Below are positions 10,001-19,766 of a DNA stretch of 34,158 bases, piece by piece. Both the position numbers and the translations under genes were made by a program. Each line of letters opens with the position of its first letter. The stretch's first letter is position 1. The stretch is from positions 1 through 34,158 of the forward strand of contig BRYA01000434.1 in the NCBI GenBank assembly GCA_030267965.1. Direction: 5' to 3'. The notes under the pieces were generated by a model. That model was given only the letters and a program-made list of their open reading frames with translations, searched no databases and was not told where the DNA came from. Source of the DNA: Triparma columacea (lineage: Eukaryota > Sar > Bolidophyceae > Parmales > Triparmaceae).

Positions 10001-13000
10001 AACGAGAATGTCCAACGCCACTCTCACGAGCTTCTTCGCCTCGGGCTGGAAAGTCCTCAGGAGGGCCACGTAAACCTGAAGGATGATCTTAGAAGGGGTC
10101 TCGTACACTGAAATGAATCTGCATACGTTGACGTAGGCCCACTGCTTGCTTGTGTTGTCCTCGGACTTGAGGTGATTCCAGGCAAACTTGATTAGCTCCT
10201 TCCTGTGCTCGACAAGCTCCCTCCCCAAGAACTCAATCAGGAGGGTGGAAAGCTTGAGAAGCTCAATGTTCAGCCTCTCCCCACGACCGCCTTTCCCCCT
10301 TGTCGCTGGCGAAGTGTCCAGTGCATCTTTCATAAAAATGTTGATTATCGTACTGTCGACAACATCGCTTCGACTCCTAGTTCCAGTGTTGCTGATCTTC
10401 TCGACGGCAGCGGCAGCCTTCCCTTCCTCGGTCTTATCCTCCTTGGTCTCACCAGATCCATCGGGAAGCTGCTGGCCTCCGAAGCCGTAAAGATTCTTCT
10501 CGGCTTCAAGAGTAATCTCCAACATGGGAAGGACAAGCATCTGCATCGCGTGAACCTTCTCGTCCTCGCTGGTGTCCTTGTCAACGAGGCCCTTAAAGAA
10601 TATGTGCAACACGCTTTTCTTGTGGTTGCTACGTAGCACGGTGGAAACAGTGTGCTGGAAAAATCTCTTGACAAATGTGAAGTCAACCACAGTCTGATGC
10701 TGGAAAACGTCCAGAAGGTCAAATAACAGCTCCACGTCCTCGGGGCGGTTCGACGCGAAGCCAACGAGGCACTGCGCAAGCAGCTTGCTCTCAAGTTTAA
10801 AATTCTGCAGCATGCTCTCCTCGTTGGCGAGACGGACCTGCCTTCCCTTGCTCCTCCACAACGTTCGCATCGCGTCGAAAACAGCATCGTGGTGAGGTTC
10901 CGATACGTAAGTGCTGTCGTTCTCCATGAGAATCTTGTGAATTCTTAAGCCTTGGTACATCCACTCTAAAGAATCAAGTGTCATAACAGTAGACGCCGGT
11001 GGGGTTTTCTTCTCGCAAATGAGACTGTATGTAGAAGATGCCAGGGCGAACGAGTTTGAAGCTTCGAGAGCGTCATTAGCCAGACGTGCCGTCTTCTGGG
11101 CTCCCTCTAGGGTCTCCTTGGTCTTGCGTTCCTCGTCCTGAGCCGACTTCACGTTGGAGTCGGGAGCCCCAGGGTTGGTCTTGGAGGCATTCGAAATTGC
11201 GCTCTGGAGCGCCGTTTTCATACCCTTGTGTTTCTCCTCCGCGATTTCGACCTTCTTCATGGCGTCCTTGACCTCTAAGTCGAGCTGCTCCTTGGACGCT
11301 GACGACCTCGTTAGCTTTGGCCCCCAAGACTGGGCCGACGGGACACCATGGCGAGTTTTCAAAGGATCGATCACCTTCCCGTCTTCCTCCTCGCTTACGC
11401 CTTCTTCGTCCTCGTCCCTGCCCTCGTCGTGCTTCGCAATGGCAAGGGCGGTGCCGAGGGAGATCCCAAGGAGCAACTCTGAACCTTCCTCGGAGCTCAA
11501 AAAATCCCTAATGGGCTTGGCCTCCGGCAACTTGAGCATAGAAATGAAAAAGGTGTTGTACTTGGACTTGCCGAAGCGCGTATGATCAAGGAAGAACTTG
11601 GCTGCGATGTCGGCGTGTTTGCTCAGGTACACAGTAAGAGGAACCTTGTAAGGGCTGAAAGCCTCGTTGAAGCGATGGAAGGAGACCAGGTCAGATTCCA
11701 AGTCCAAAGTGATGTTGACGAGGGGTTCCAACATAGACTCGACGTTGGGAAAATACTGGAAGAGATTGACAAGGGAGGCGGCAATCAAGGGCTCCTCGCC
11801 AGGCCTGAAAACGTTGCTGTCGATCAACTTCTTGGAATCCTTCCAGTGCTGCAAGTGATCGAGAAGCTTCTCGGCAAGCTGAGGGTTGAACCTCGAGCCT
11901 AGAAGGACAAGCAGTTTGCTCAGCCCCGAAGAGAGGTGGAGGGAAAGGTTCTTGTGGTCCGCTAGCTTGACTATGATTGGCTTGAGGTACTTTTTGAGGG
12001 TCTCCTCAGCAAAAATATCCAGTTTGCTGTCGGAATCCAAACCCTGCGTATCTCCGATTTTCGAGGCGAAGTCCTCCTCAACTTCTCCCAGGGGCTTCTC
12101 GTTGATCTCGACGAGCTCTCGCAGCGTCACGTGTGAGGCTAAGACCGCCTGGGGATATGAGCTCACCATGGACTTGAAAATCAATTCCATGGCAGTCGTC
12201 CGGACGTCAGAGAGGCCCTTGATTGAGTCGTTCATGAAGAAGCCCACTTTGTTCTTCTGGATGAGCGCCCTGCAGAAGAGAATCGCGGACACCCTGAGCT
12301 GGATCCCGTGCGGGAGCTCTGACTGAATCGTGATCGTTGGCCCTCCCGTAACACTTGAGGAGAGGGATGACGCCCCTCTGAGGAAGATCGCCGACGCGTG
12401 AGAGTTGGACGAGCTTGATGATCCGCTGCCCTCGCTGCCGTCGAAGTCGTTCCCGGCGTTCATCATGGCCTTCAGGGTGCTCGCGATATTGGCGTCCAGC
12501 TCAAGCATCCCAGGGGCCTTGGAGATCAAAAAGGTTAGAGTTTCAGTGATCCCAACCTGCTCAACGAGCGGGAGGCTGCTGAACGACTTGCCAAAGAGAA
12601 CCTTTTTCAAGGCCAACTCGTGGGTTTTCAGTAGCTCCGCGATGGACGTTCCGAGGCTGTTGGAGATGTGCTGAATCGCAAGTCTTGCCCCGAATCTCAC
12701 AATATGCTTGGAGCTCGTTAGCTCGTTGGTGAGCATTTGTAGCGTCTCCGGGGGCGGGGGCTTGAAATCTACCGCGCCCTCAACTTCCATTGCGTCGGCC
12801 TCCGCCTCGTTGTTCTCCTTGTCACCGGCCTTAGCAACGGCGGCGGCCCCGGGGAGGGCCAGGGTGTCAACCCAAACGTCGTCCTCGGCCTCCATATCTC
12901 CGTGGAAAAATGTCAGCATGTGCACGAGGAAGCCGAGGGACCCCTCGACGGCGGCGCTGGATACTTCCCTGGGGGAATCCTTCAGGATGAAAATGGCCGC

Positions 13001-16000
13001 TGTCATTATTTGAGTTTCAAACGGTGCAGCAAAAGCCAGGGAGAGAGACTTGCAGAGCAGAAAGATCCCATCATAAGCGCCCGACTTCAAGTTCCACGGC
13101 TTGTCCAGGCAGGCCTGAAGTAGCGTCGACAGCAGGTGCTCGAAGAGCAGGTGGTTCACCGCCACCTCCGCGTCTGCAGGTGCCATTTCCTTGGCCCTCG
13201 TCACTAGGTACTTGATCATTTCCAACGCTGCCTCCCTCGCGTCTCCACTCCCGTCGCATAGCATCGATACCAGGGCGTGGTTGATAACGAAAGGGTCTGC
13301 TCCCTCGTGTAGGGGTGCGAGGAGACGGAAGCTACCCATTAGAGGTACAGGCTGGCTGCTGTGCTTGGAGGAGGTAGAAGGTGAAGAAGACAAGGCAGAC
13401 CGATTGTCCTTGATAATCGACCCCTTTCCATCGAGTCTAGCGACGAAGTGGCTCTGGGATGATAGGAGAAGCAAAATATGATTCCCAAGTCCCTTGAAGA
13501 GGACTTTGCACTCGGAAGCGATCTCCTGGTCCTTAACGATCGATCCGTAAAGCAGCCCTTCGGCGACCTTCTGCAGAACGCGGTCCTTCGCGATGTGCTC
13601 CTTGGTGCGTGCAGGAAAAGGTACCCTTTTTGACGGTAAGTCGTCCCCTGGGAAAGAGTTGTCGCTGAGTTTCAGGGTGTGGGGGGGGGGGGGGGGGCTC
13701 CTTGCGTTAGATTGTTTATGCGTTTCCCCGCTTGCCTTACGCGAAGAGTGTTGTCCCATTTACTGCACTTTCCCGAAAACCTCTCACCTTCCGTCCGAGT
13801 CCTCCTCGTCCGTTTGATCAGCCTCCTCAATCACGTCTGCCGCCGACCTGCTAGTTGTGAACTTCAAGGGTTTCGAAAGGTCCACTGTCGTGTCAACCAA
13901 CATCGATAGCGTCGTCTTCAAAAGCTGCAGCGCGGCCCTCGACTGGTGCAACTTGACCGTCTCCATGAACTCTACGCAGTAGCCTGTTAGGTCGCACTCC
14001 TCGAGCCTCATTTCGTTGGCTGAGTGGATGTCCTTTGGGAGGGGTGGGAAAACATTGGGTGAGGGAGCTGTGACAGCCGGCCCGTCGGGTACCTCAACGG
14101 GAGGGTATGGGGGGGTGTTTAGTTTCTGCGCCTTTGCTACTCTCCTCAACACATCAACGGACGCGAATATCGCCTCGTCCAAAGGTAGGCTGAACGCGCC
14201 GCCGTCAACTTGTGACTTTAGCCTCTTGGAGCTCTTGTCGTTCTCCTCGACGATATCACTCGACTCTTCCCACTCGCATTTGAGCGTCACAGCGGGGTGC
14301 TCCCAAGCCTCCGGGTTCTTGATAGGTAGGTTCATAGGTTCATCTAAGAACCTCCTGTTCCTCCCACCTAGTTTTCCTAGTAATCTAAGCGCCAGCATAC
14401 CGAACGGGTACGGTGCCGGTCTTAGGTGGTTGCACAGCGACGTCATGAGCTCCGTTAGCACGTCCCTCTGCTGGCACATTACTGGGTAAAGGAAGTCGGG
14501 GGTTAGGTTGTCTACCCAGAACTCCAGGGTACGGAGGCCTAGGTTTACGAGGTCCCCGTAGGAGCGTAGGGCGTGCACCATCAGCCGCATGAGGAGGGGT
14601 AGGTGTGGTAGGAGTGAGGATAGTCTGGCTGGTATGGTGAGGCAGAGCTCGACGATTGTGTCGCGCATGTTGCTGTCCTCGGTGGCGGCGTGGACTCTGT
14701 GGAGGCCGTTTAGGATGGTGGGGAGAAGGGGGAGAAGCTCCTTGTACGAGTGCTCGAACTTTCCGCCCGAGATACTCCTGAAGAGGGCCCTTAGGAGGTA
14801 GTAGAAGTTCCCTGGCGAGGAGGTCTGGGTGGCCGAGCGAAGGCATGAGACAACGAGGGTCTGCAAGTGTGGCCTCAGCACGGCCTCATTGTTAGGGAAG
14901 AGTCCGATTGATGAGAACACCACCTTGAAGAGCCTCAGCAGCGTCATCGGCGCGTTGTTCGCGTACGTTGAGTACGTGGAGTTGTGAGAGTTGAGGCTGT
15001 GGAGCTGAACGTTCGACCTGTTGGGGTGGGTCTTGGAGTGCGTGAGAGGTCCAGACGGGTTGGAGTCGTCGTCGTCCGAGGCTTCGCGGGGGGGGGGGGG
15101 GAGGGNNNNNNNNNNNNNNNNNNNNNNNNNNNNNNNNNNNNNNNGTGGTGTAAGTATATCTCATATGTATTTTCACCCCTTGCTCCTATCTACTTCTCAC
15201 CTAGTTCGTCGATCCTGGCCATCAAAAAGTTAAGTACAACTTCAGCGAAAGTCTGCGATACCTGCGGGTGCACCAGCAGGTTCTGCGGGAACGCCATAAT
15301 CTGCGGGTCCTCAAGTAGACTATCAAAGAGTCCTCCGATGTGTAGTCCTACGGTTGTTAGGAGATTGTAGTGATCGAGGACTGTGAAGGAGGCGGCGAAG
15401 GAATCGAGGACCTCACGGTACTCGGATATTGCCTTTAGCTCGTGTGGGGTTGAGGGGGTTACGGAGAGGGTTGAGGGGGGAGGGGATGAGGGGGGTGGGA
15501 CCCTGTAAATTCTGAGGCACTCGAGGCCCCAGACTAGGTACTTTGAGACGAGGTCACGTTCGTAGTCGGTGAATTTGTACTTGTAGCTCTCGGCTCCTGG
15601 TAAGCTGCTGGGGTTGCTCTCCTTGGGGGTGGAAGGAATGCTTGAGGGTGCGTCCTTGGGGATCCTGTAGTTGTTGACGCACCAGATTACCGTCTTCAGG
15701 CCGAGCAGCATGGTCTAGGGGAAGGGGGGGGGAGAGGGGGGAGGGGTCAAGGAGGGGTTAGAAAAACGCCTTGGGTGTCCAGACGATGGTGACGCCCTAA
15801 GTATACATGCAGCACGATGTTCTCACCTTGACTAAAGATTTAATGTCGTGCATGCTGTCAGTGATGGCTCCGCTGAGTGATTTGTCACCTTTCTTATCTC
15901 CCCCCGCTTTGTTCTCCCTCCCGTCAGTTCCCTCGATGAGATTGGATTCGGATATAACGTCCCCGTTTGGGTAGAGTGATCGGTAAAGTTCCTCGCTGTG

Positions 16001-18160
16001 GTTTTCCTCCTTCTTGAGCTGCTTGGACATTTTCTCCTCCTCGTTCGCCGACACTAGCACAACGTAATGACGGAGGGTCCCGAACTTCTGGACAAGCGTG
16101 TCGAGGATCATCACGAGAAGGACCTGGTGACGTGAGGTTTGGGAGGGTGTTTGAAAATTCGTAGTTTACGGGATTTTGCGTACCAGAGTGTTAGTGCCTT
16201 TTCATTCCCTCACCAACCCTGTCGTCCTCTTGCTGTTCCTCCCAACCCCTTCCCTTACCTTTCCCTTGGATTCAACGGGGTCCTGGTTATGGAAAATATG
16301 GTCCACCAAGTTAAGCAACAGTCTAACGCTCGTAGCCTGTATGGTAGTCGGTAACGTCTCATCATGTATAATCCTCGAGAATATATGTATAACCCTATGC
16401 AGCTGTTCCAAGCTCAGACTGCTCCTAACATGGTGTACCAGGTCCGCGAGCGTGCTGAACCCTAGAGGTCGGAGCGTGTCGCGGGCGAGACGACCGGTGC
16501 CTACGAGCATGGCCTCGTTGAAGAGTAGGTCCGCGTGTTTGAAGAACCCGTTCCTGAAGTCCGTCGCCAGGATGTGTCTGGTAGCTATCAAAAGCTCCTT
16601 CCGGGTTGTGACGGCCTCGGAGGGGCAGGTCTTCATTAGGGCGATCACGGACTGGGAGATCTTGTCCTGGTGAGGCTTCATTAGACCGGAGAAACCACGG
16701 AGGAGGTAAGTGAGGAAGGAGAGGGACTTCACTTGACAGGCGATCAACTGGGGGTGGAGGAGAGACAGCGACGGAGCCGGAAGAGAGGATAATGAGGTTA
16801 GTCATGAATGTTAAATACTTGTTCATCCTTACTACCTTTTCAGCAGCTAACCCCTTAGGGTCCCCTTACCTCCTTGTACCTCATAGGGTACTTAACCTGG
16901 CAACTCTCGGTAGGTCTCAAGCTCAACGCCGTCATCATCTTCGGTATAAGGTTCGGTATATTCTCCTGTATGTATTTCGGGTAAAGCTGGAAGAGTAACA
17001 TGACAATAAGCGGACACTCCGTTAATACCTTGAAGCTCTCAGTTGAAGAGAGAGCGTCCCCAGAGGGGGTGGGGATGTCTGGGTCAGTCTTAACGACCGT
17101 TGGGTTGTCGTCTGTGCTGACGTTTCCGAAGTACTTAATTATGGAAGTGGAGAGGTTGGCGTAGGTTGCGACTACAAAGTTTAGGAAGGGCTGGACGTTG
17201 TCGGAGAGGTGGGGACGGTAGTTCTTGTGCAGGTCGAAGATTATACGGAGGGCTATGAGGGCGCTCTATGGGGCGGAGAGGGGGGGGGAAGGAGGGGAGG
17301 AGGGTTATTGTTTGTGTACAGTTTAAGCACATTCAGTCTCTCAACCTCCTCACCTCCTCATTGTCCTTCTCGAGTACCTCCATTGCCAAGTCCATTAAGT
17401 CGACCGCAAAGGGTCGAAGTATGTCATTGTTCGGGAGCCTGTTTAGGATCTGGAGCGTTGTGAGGCGAAGCTTACCAGCGTCACTTTGGGAATCTGACGT
17501 TGGGGGCGTCCTCTCTAAGGGCGGGGGGGGGAGGGGAGGGGGGGGGGAGCAAAGTTGAAAGGGAGATTGAAAGGGAGATTGAGTTAGACTTGTGTGGGTG
17601 GCTGTGGTTTTAAGGGGGGTATAGTGGTGGGCGTGTTTTTCCTATTGTTGAGGGGTAGGGCATTGATTCCGATGTTGCCTTTGCTCTTCATGTGATCTCC
17701 TCATGATGTGTGGGGTATGTGTTGTTAATCTTTCCCTAGCTCCCTTAATTGTGCCTTAATTGTGCCTTCATTAAGTCTTCCTTCATATTCATGGTTCATA
17801 AAGCGCTAGGCGTGCGCTTCATATACAAGGTTCATTGCAGTCCTGCGCTACGCTACGCTACTCTACTCTACTCTAACCTACTCTACTCTACTCTACTCTA
17901 CTCTACTCTACTCTACGCTACGCTACGCTATGCTACGGTGCTCACCTAGAAGTATAGTCTTGAATTGTGTGAATGTGTGACTGAGGAAGTTTTTAAATTC
18001 AGTCGTGTGTACTATTTCTATTCTTTCTCTTATTTCATTTGCGGCCTGTATCGTGTGTTCGAATATGAGTACGAAGATGTGTGTACGAAGAGGTTTGTAT
18101 TAGTGGTTTGTGTTGTGGAGCAGCATAAGCGGGATGTGAGGAGTGTGTTACTTTCGCCAT
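3449..18160 (-). CDS. TRRAP: TRRAP/Tra1-like PIKK-family pseudokinase, ten exons
   Basis: Scaffold subunit that binds transcription activators in the SAGA and NuA4/TIP60 histone acetyltransferase complexes; nuclear. Exons on the minus strand: 18160-18152 (tentative), 18045-17946, 17514-17354, 17265-16870, 16747-16214, 16123-15827, 15714-15201, 15081-13788, 13664-7209, 7091-3449. Every junction is GT-AG and every phase agrees, giving about 4,467 residues, longer than human TRRAP or yeast Tra1 (about 3,750-3,860). Hallmarks: CQVKSLSFLTYLLRG and STLADLVHHVR in the N-terminal HEAT solenoid, LGLRTLEFWVDNLTPDFL and FGMLALRLLGKLGGRNRRFL in the next, a FAT region, a PI3K-like domain lacking catalytic residues, and a FATC tail ending SAGFCPWF. 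The extra length is mostly low-complexity insertions. The first nine-base exon (Met-Ala-Lys) is the weakest part; the true start may lie elsewhere upstream. Confidence 0.93.
7209..13664 (-). other. TRRAP: TRRAP exon 9: central HEAT solenoid, 6.5 kb
   Basis: A single uninterrupted exon of 6,456 bp encoding about 2,150 residues of helical repeats, ending with the start of the FAT region. Low-complexity acidic/basic inserts interrupt the solenoid, for example the stretch around KKKGKKVSEEI. The exon opens at AG|C GAC AAC just after a very C-rich intron, and ends at a GAG|GTGAGT donor. An apparent Met (MGQHSS) at 13759 lies inside the preceding intron and is not a real start. Confidence 0.85.
15106..15144. 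other. Assembly gap (39 N) inside a TRRAP intron
   Basis: Thirty-nine Ns directly follow a run of G on the plus strand (15088-15105), that is, a C run on the transcribed strand. The gap lies wholly inside the intron 15082-15200, so it does not affect the TRRAP protein. A homopolymer that stopped the sequencing reaction is the likely cause. Confidence 0.95.
17845..17937. repeat. Pentanucleotide microsatellite (CTACT/CTACG) in a TRRAP intron
   Basis: About 18 tandem 5-bp units reading CTACT in the centre and CTACG at both flanks, with a few variants (CTAAC, CTATG). It sits in the 431-bp intron 17515-17945, the longest in the gene, and largely explains that extra length. Confidence 0.9.
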
Positions 18161-18582
18161 TTTACACATTATATCTTTTTTAATACACACACACACACTA
18201 TTGGAACAACACAGTAACGTGCATACAATTTTTAATGAGATTGACGTTAAAATAGAGGAGATAATTGATCCTCAAGCTGAGTACAAGCAGGCGGCAGCGA
18301 AAGGCCCGTGCCCATCAATATACCTCATTTTTACCTCATTAAACACGTTTAAAACAGTTCAAATTCATACATAAAGATAATATACTCACAGATAGATTCG
18401 TTGACACGTTTTCATCGCTCAAACGTGACGCTAGGTCACTATACTGCATGAGCACTAATTTTGGGGATGAAGAAATGCTTCCCTCCGAAAACAATCTTTC
18501 TCAATTTTCTTTTTTCGCATAAAGGAACAAGTGAGCATTGAGCAAGAACAAGAACGACGATTGATTCAAAAACAAAGAGACT
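18161..18582. other. Intergenic region between TRRAP 5' end and the first LRR gene
   Basis: About 420 bp, AT-rich, with a short (CA)n run at 18184-18198 and no convincing exon. It should contain the TRRAP promoter and the LRR gene's 3' UTR. If TRRAP has a further 5' exon it would lie here, because the N-terminus modelled is about 40 residues shorter than that of human TRRAP. Confidence 0.55.
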
Positions 18583-19455
18583 TTACAGATACTCCAGAAT
18601 TACTCTCCACAAAACTTTCGGGATCTTATCCCGTGTCTCACTTGCCTTTAGCAATGCTTCAACTCCGTCGATTTTCTTCTCCTTCAGACAATCCCCTCCG
18701 CTGCTTTGATTCTCCACGTGATCCCAGGTACCCTTAAGGCACATCAAAGCGTTGACGCGTTCCACCACAGCGACATTACGTTGCCACCTGTAATGTAGTA
18801 GGTCCTCGACAGTCGGCATGTTTTTAGAGGCAGCGGCAGCGATTAGAGAAGTGCAGTTCAAGAAACAGTCTTCACCGATGGAAACGGTAGGAGATAGAAT
18901 GAGTTTTGTCAGGACGGAGCAATCCTGGAAGGCGCGTTCGCCAATTGTCGTCACTCCATCTGGGATGGTGATGGCCGTGAGGGAGGAGCATAGGTAGAAG
19001 GCCAAATTGCCAATCGTTATCACTCCGTCCGGGATGGTGATGGCCGTGAGGGAGGAACATCCAGAGAAGGCGTGAACGCTAATTGTCGTCACACTGTCCG
19101 GGATGGTGATGGACGTTAGGGAGGAGCATCCGAAGAAGGCGTAATCGCTGATCGTCATCACAGAGTCTGGGATGGTGATGGCTGTGAGGGAGGAGCATCC
19201 CGAGAAGGCGCATTTGCCAATCGTTGTCACTCCGTCCGGGACGGTGATGGTCGTGAGGGAGGAGCATCCGTAGAAAGCGTCCAGACCAATTTTTGTCACT
19301 CCTTGTGCAAAAGTCACTTCTGTGAGTTCACGATCGAATCTGAAGATCTCTGTTCCGGAGTACACTGCTGTTTTGGGAAGGGAAGAGTCCCCATCATCTG
19401 GGTCTTCGTAGTTATCACCATAGTTATCACCATGAGCAATGTCAAATTCACTCAT
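18583..19455 (-). CDS. LRR_5 (BspA-type) protein, 6 repeats
   Basis: 290 residues from the Met at 19453-19455 (MSEFDIAHGD), chosen because the paralogues at 25266 and 27025 begin MSEF/MSEL at the same point and a TATA-like box lies about 30 bp upstream. An in-frame Met 20 codons upstream would place translation inside that promoter. Order: acidic, Tyr/Asp-rich leader (residues 1-35), a beta-strand cap ending ELTEVTFAQGVT, six 23-residue LRR_5 repeats of the form LTAITIPDGVTTIG followed by AF-x2-CSS, a degenerate seventh repeat (SIGEDCFLNC), and a conserved helical tail of about 90 residues ending IPKVLWRVILEYL. No signal peptide or membrane segment, so probably intracellular. Function unknown; LRR_5 repeats usually mediate protein binding. 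It is the shortest of four paralogues here. Confidence 0.88.
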   Translation of the reverse strand: MSEFDIAHGDNYGDNYEDPDDGDSSLPKTAVYSGTEIFRFDRELTEVTFAQGVTKIGLDAFYGCSSLTTITVPDGVTTIGKCAFSGCSSLTAITIPDSVMTISDYAFFGCSSLTSITIPDSVTTISVHAFSGCSSLTAITIPDGVITIGNLAFYLCSSLTAITIPDGVTTIGERAFQDCSVLTKLILSPTVSIGEDCFLNCTSLIAAAASKNMPTVEDLLHYRWQRNVAVVERVNALMCLKGTWDHVENQSSGGDCLKEKKIDGVEALLKASETRDKIPKVLWRVILEYL

Positions 19456-19484
19456 AGTACCAACCCTAACAGAATGGAGAGGAT

Positions 19485-19492
19485 CTTTTATA
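19485..19492 (-). promoter_or_regulatory. TATA-like box of the 6-repeat LRR gene
   Basis: TATAAAAG followed by ATCCTC on the minus strand, ending 29 bp upstream of the ATG. The same block, preceded by AAGGACG, occurs at the same place before two paralogues. The spacing implies a very short 5' UTR. Confidence 0.6.
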
Positions 19493-19664
19493 CCGTCCTT
19501 TCGCTTTCGGTACACAGAGAGGACTGTTATTTACTTATTAGTAACGTTTATGTCTATTCTAGACCAATGAAGTGCTAATTCAGTGAACTTTAAAAACCCA
19601 CGTATGAACAAAGAATGGAACAAGATGAAACAAGTGGCCAAAGAGTAACAGAGAAATTAATTTG

Positions 19665-19766
19665 GAAATTGGAAATTTGGGCGGAATGGGATTCACCATT
19701 TATTATAAGTGAATGAAGTGAGGAAGAAGTGAAAGGATAACGACGATTGATTCAAAAACAAAGACT
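19665..19766. repeat. Duplicated 3' flank of LRR genes, copy 1
   Basis: This segment downstream of the TPR-LRR gene, with GGAAATTGGAAAT, GGGCGGAATGGG, GTGAGGAAGAAGTGAAAGGA and CGACGATTGATTCAAAAACA, matches 22938-23034 downstream of the 25-repeat gene apart from small indels. It shows that the duplicated unit extended beyond the coding sequence. Confidence 0.85.

Larger units (their letters stand above)
13788..18045 (-). other. TRRAP: TRRAP exons 2-8: N-terminal HEAT repeats
   Basis: Seven exons of 100, 161, 396, 534, 297, 514 and 1,294 bp separated by introns of 431, 88, 122, 90, 112, 119 and 123 bp. Joins restore family-conserved sequence: EKDNEE|SALIALRIIFDLHKN, YKE|LIACQVKSLSF, DIKSLVK|TMLLGLKTVIW and DEL|ASDDDD. 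Each join matches the known order of blocks in TRRAP from other eukaryotes, which is strong support for the model. The intron between exons 7 and 8 contains the assembly gap. Confidence 0.88.
19456..19766. other. Spacer between two LRR genes
   Basis: About 310 bp. The left part is the promoter of the 6-repeat LRR gene. The right part (from about 19665) is a 3' flank shared with another paralogue. No gene seen. Confidence 0.7.

Noticed and set aside
13665..13759. Start codon MGQHSS as an independent N-terminus for the 6.5-kb TRRAP exon
   Set aside because: It lies in an intron with a long C tract; upstream TRRAP blocks join in phase across it, so there is one gene, not two.
17965..18183. Plus-strand 72-codon frame opposite the TRRAP 5' exons
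   Set aside because: The minus strand carries the conserved TRRAP N-terminal block with matching splice sites; the plus frame has no recognisable content.
19456..19515. Upstream Met (MYRKRKDG) for the 6-repeat LRR gene
   Set aside because: Those codons overlap the conserved TATA-like promoter block; paralogues begin at MSEF.
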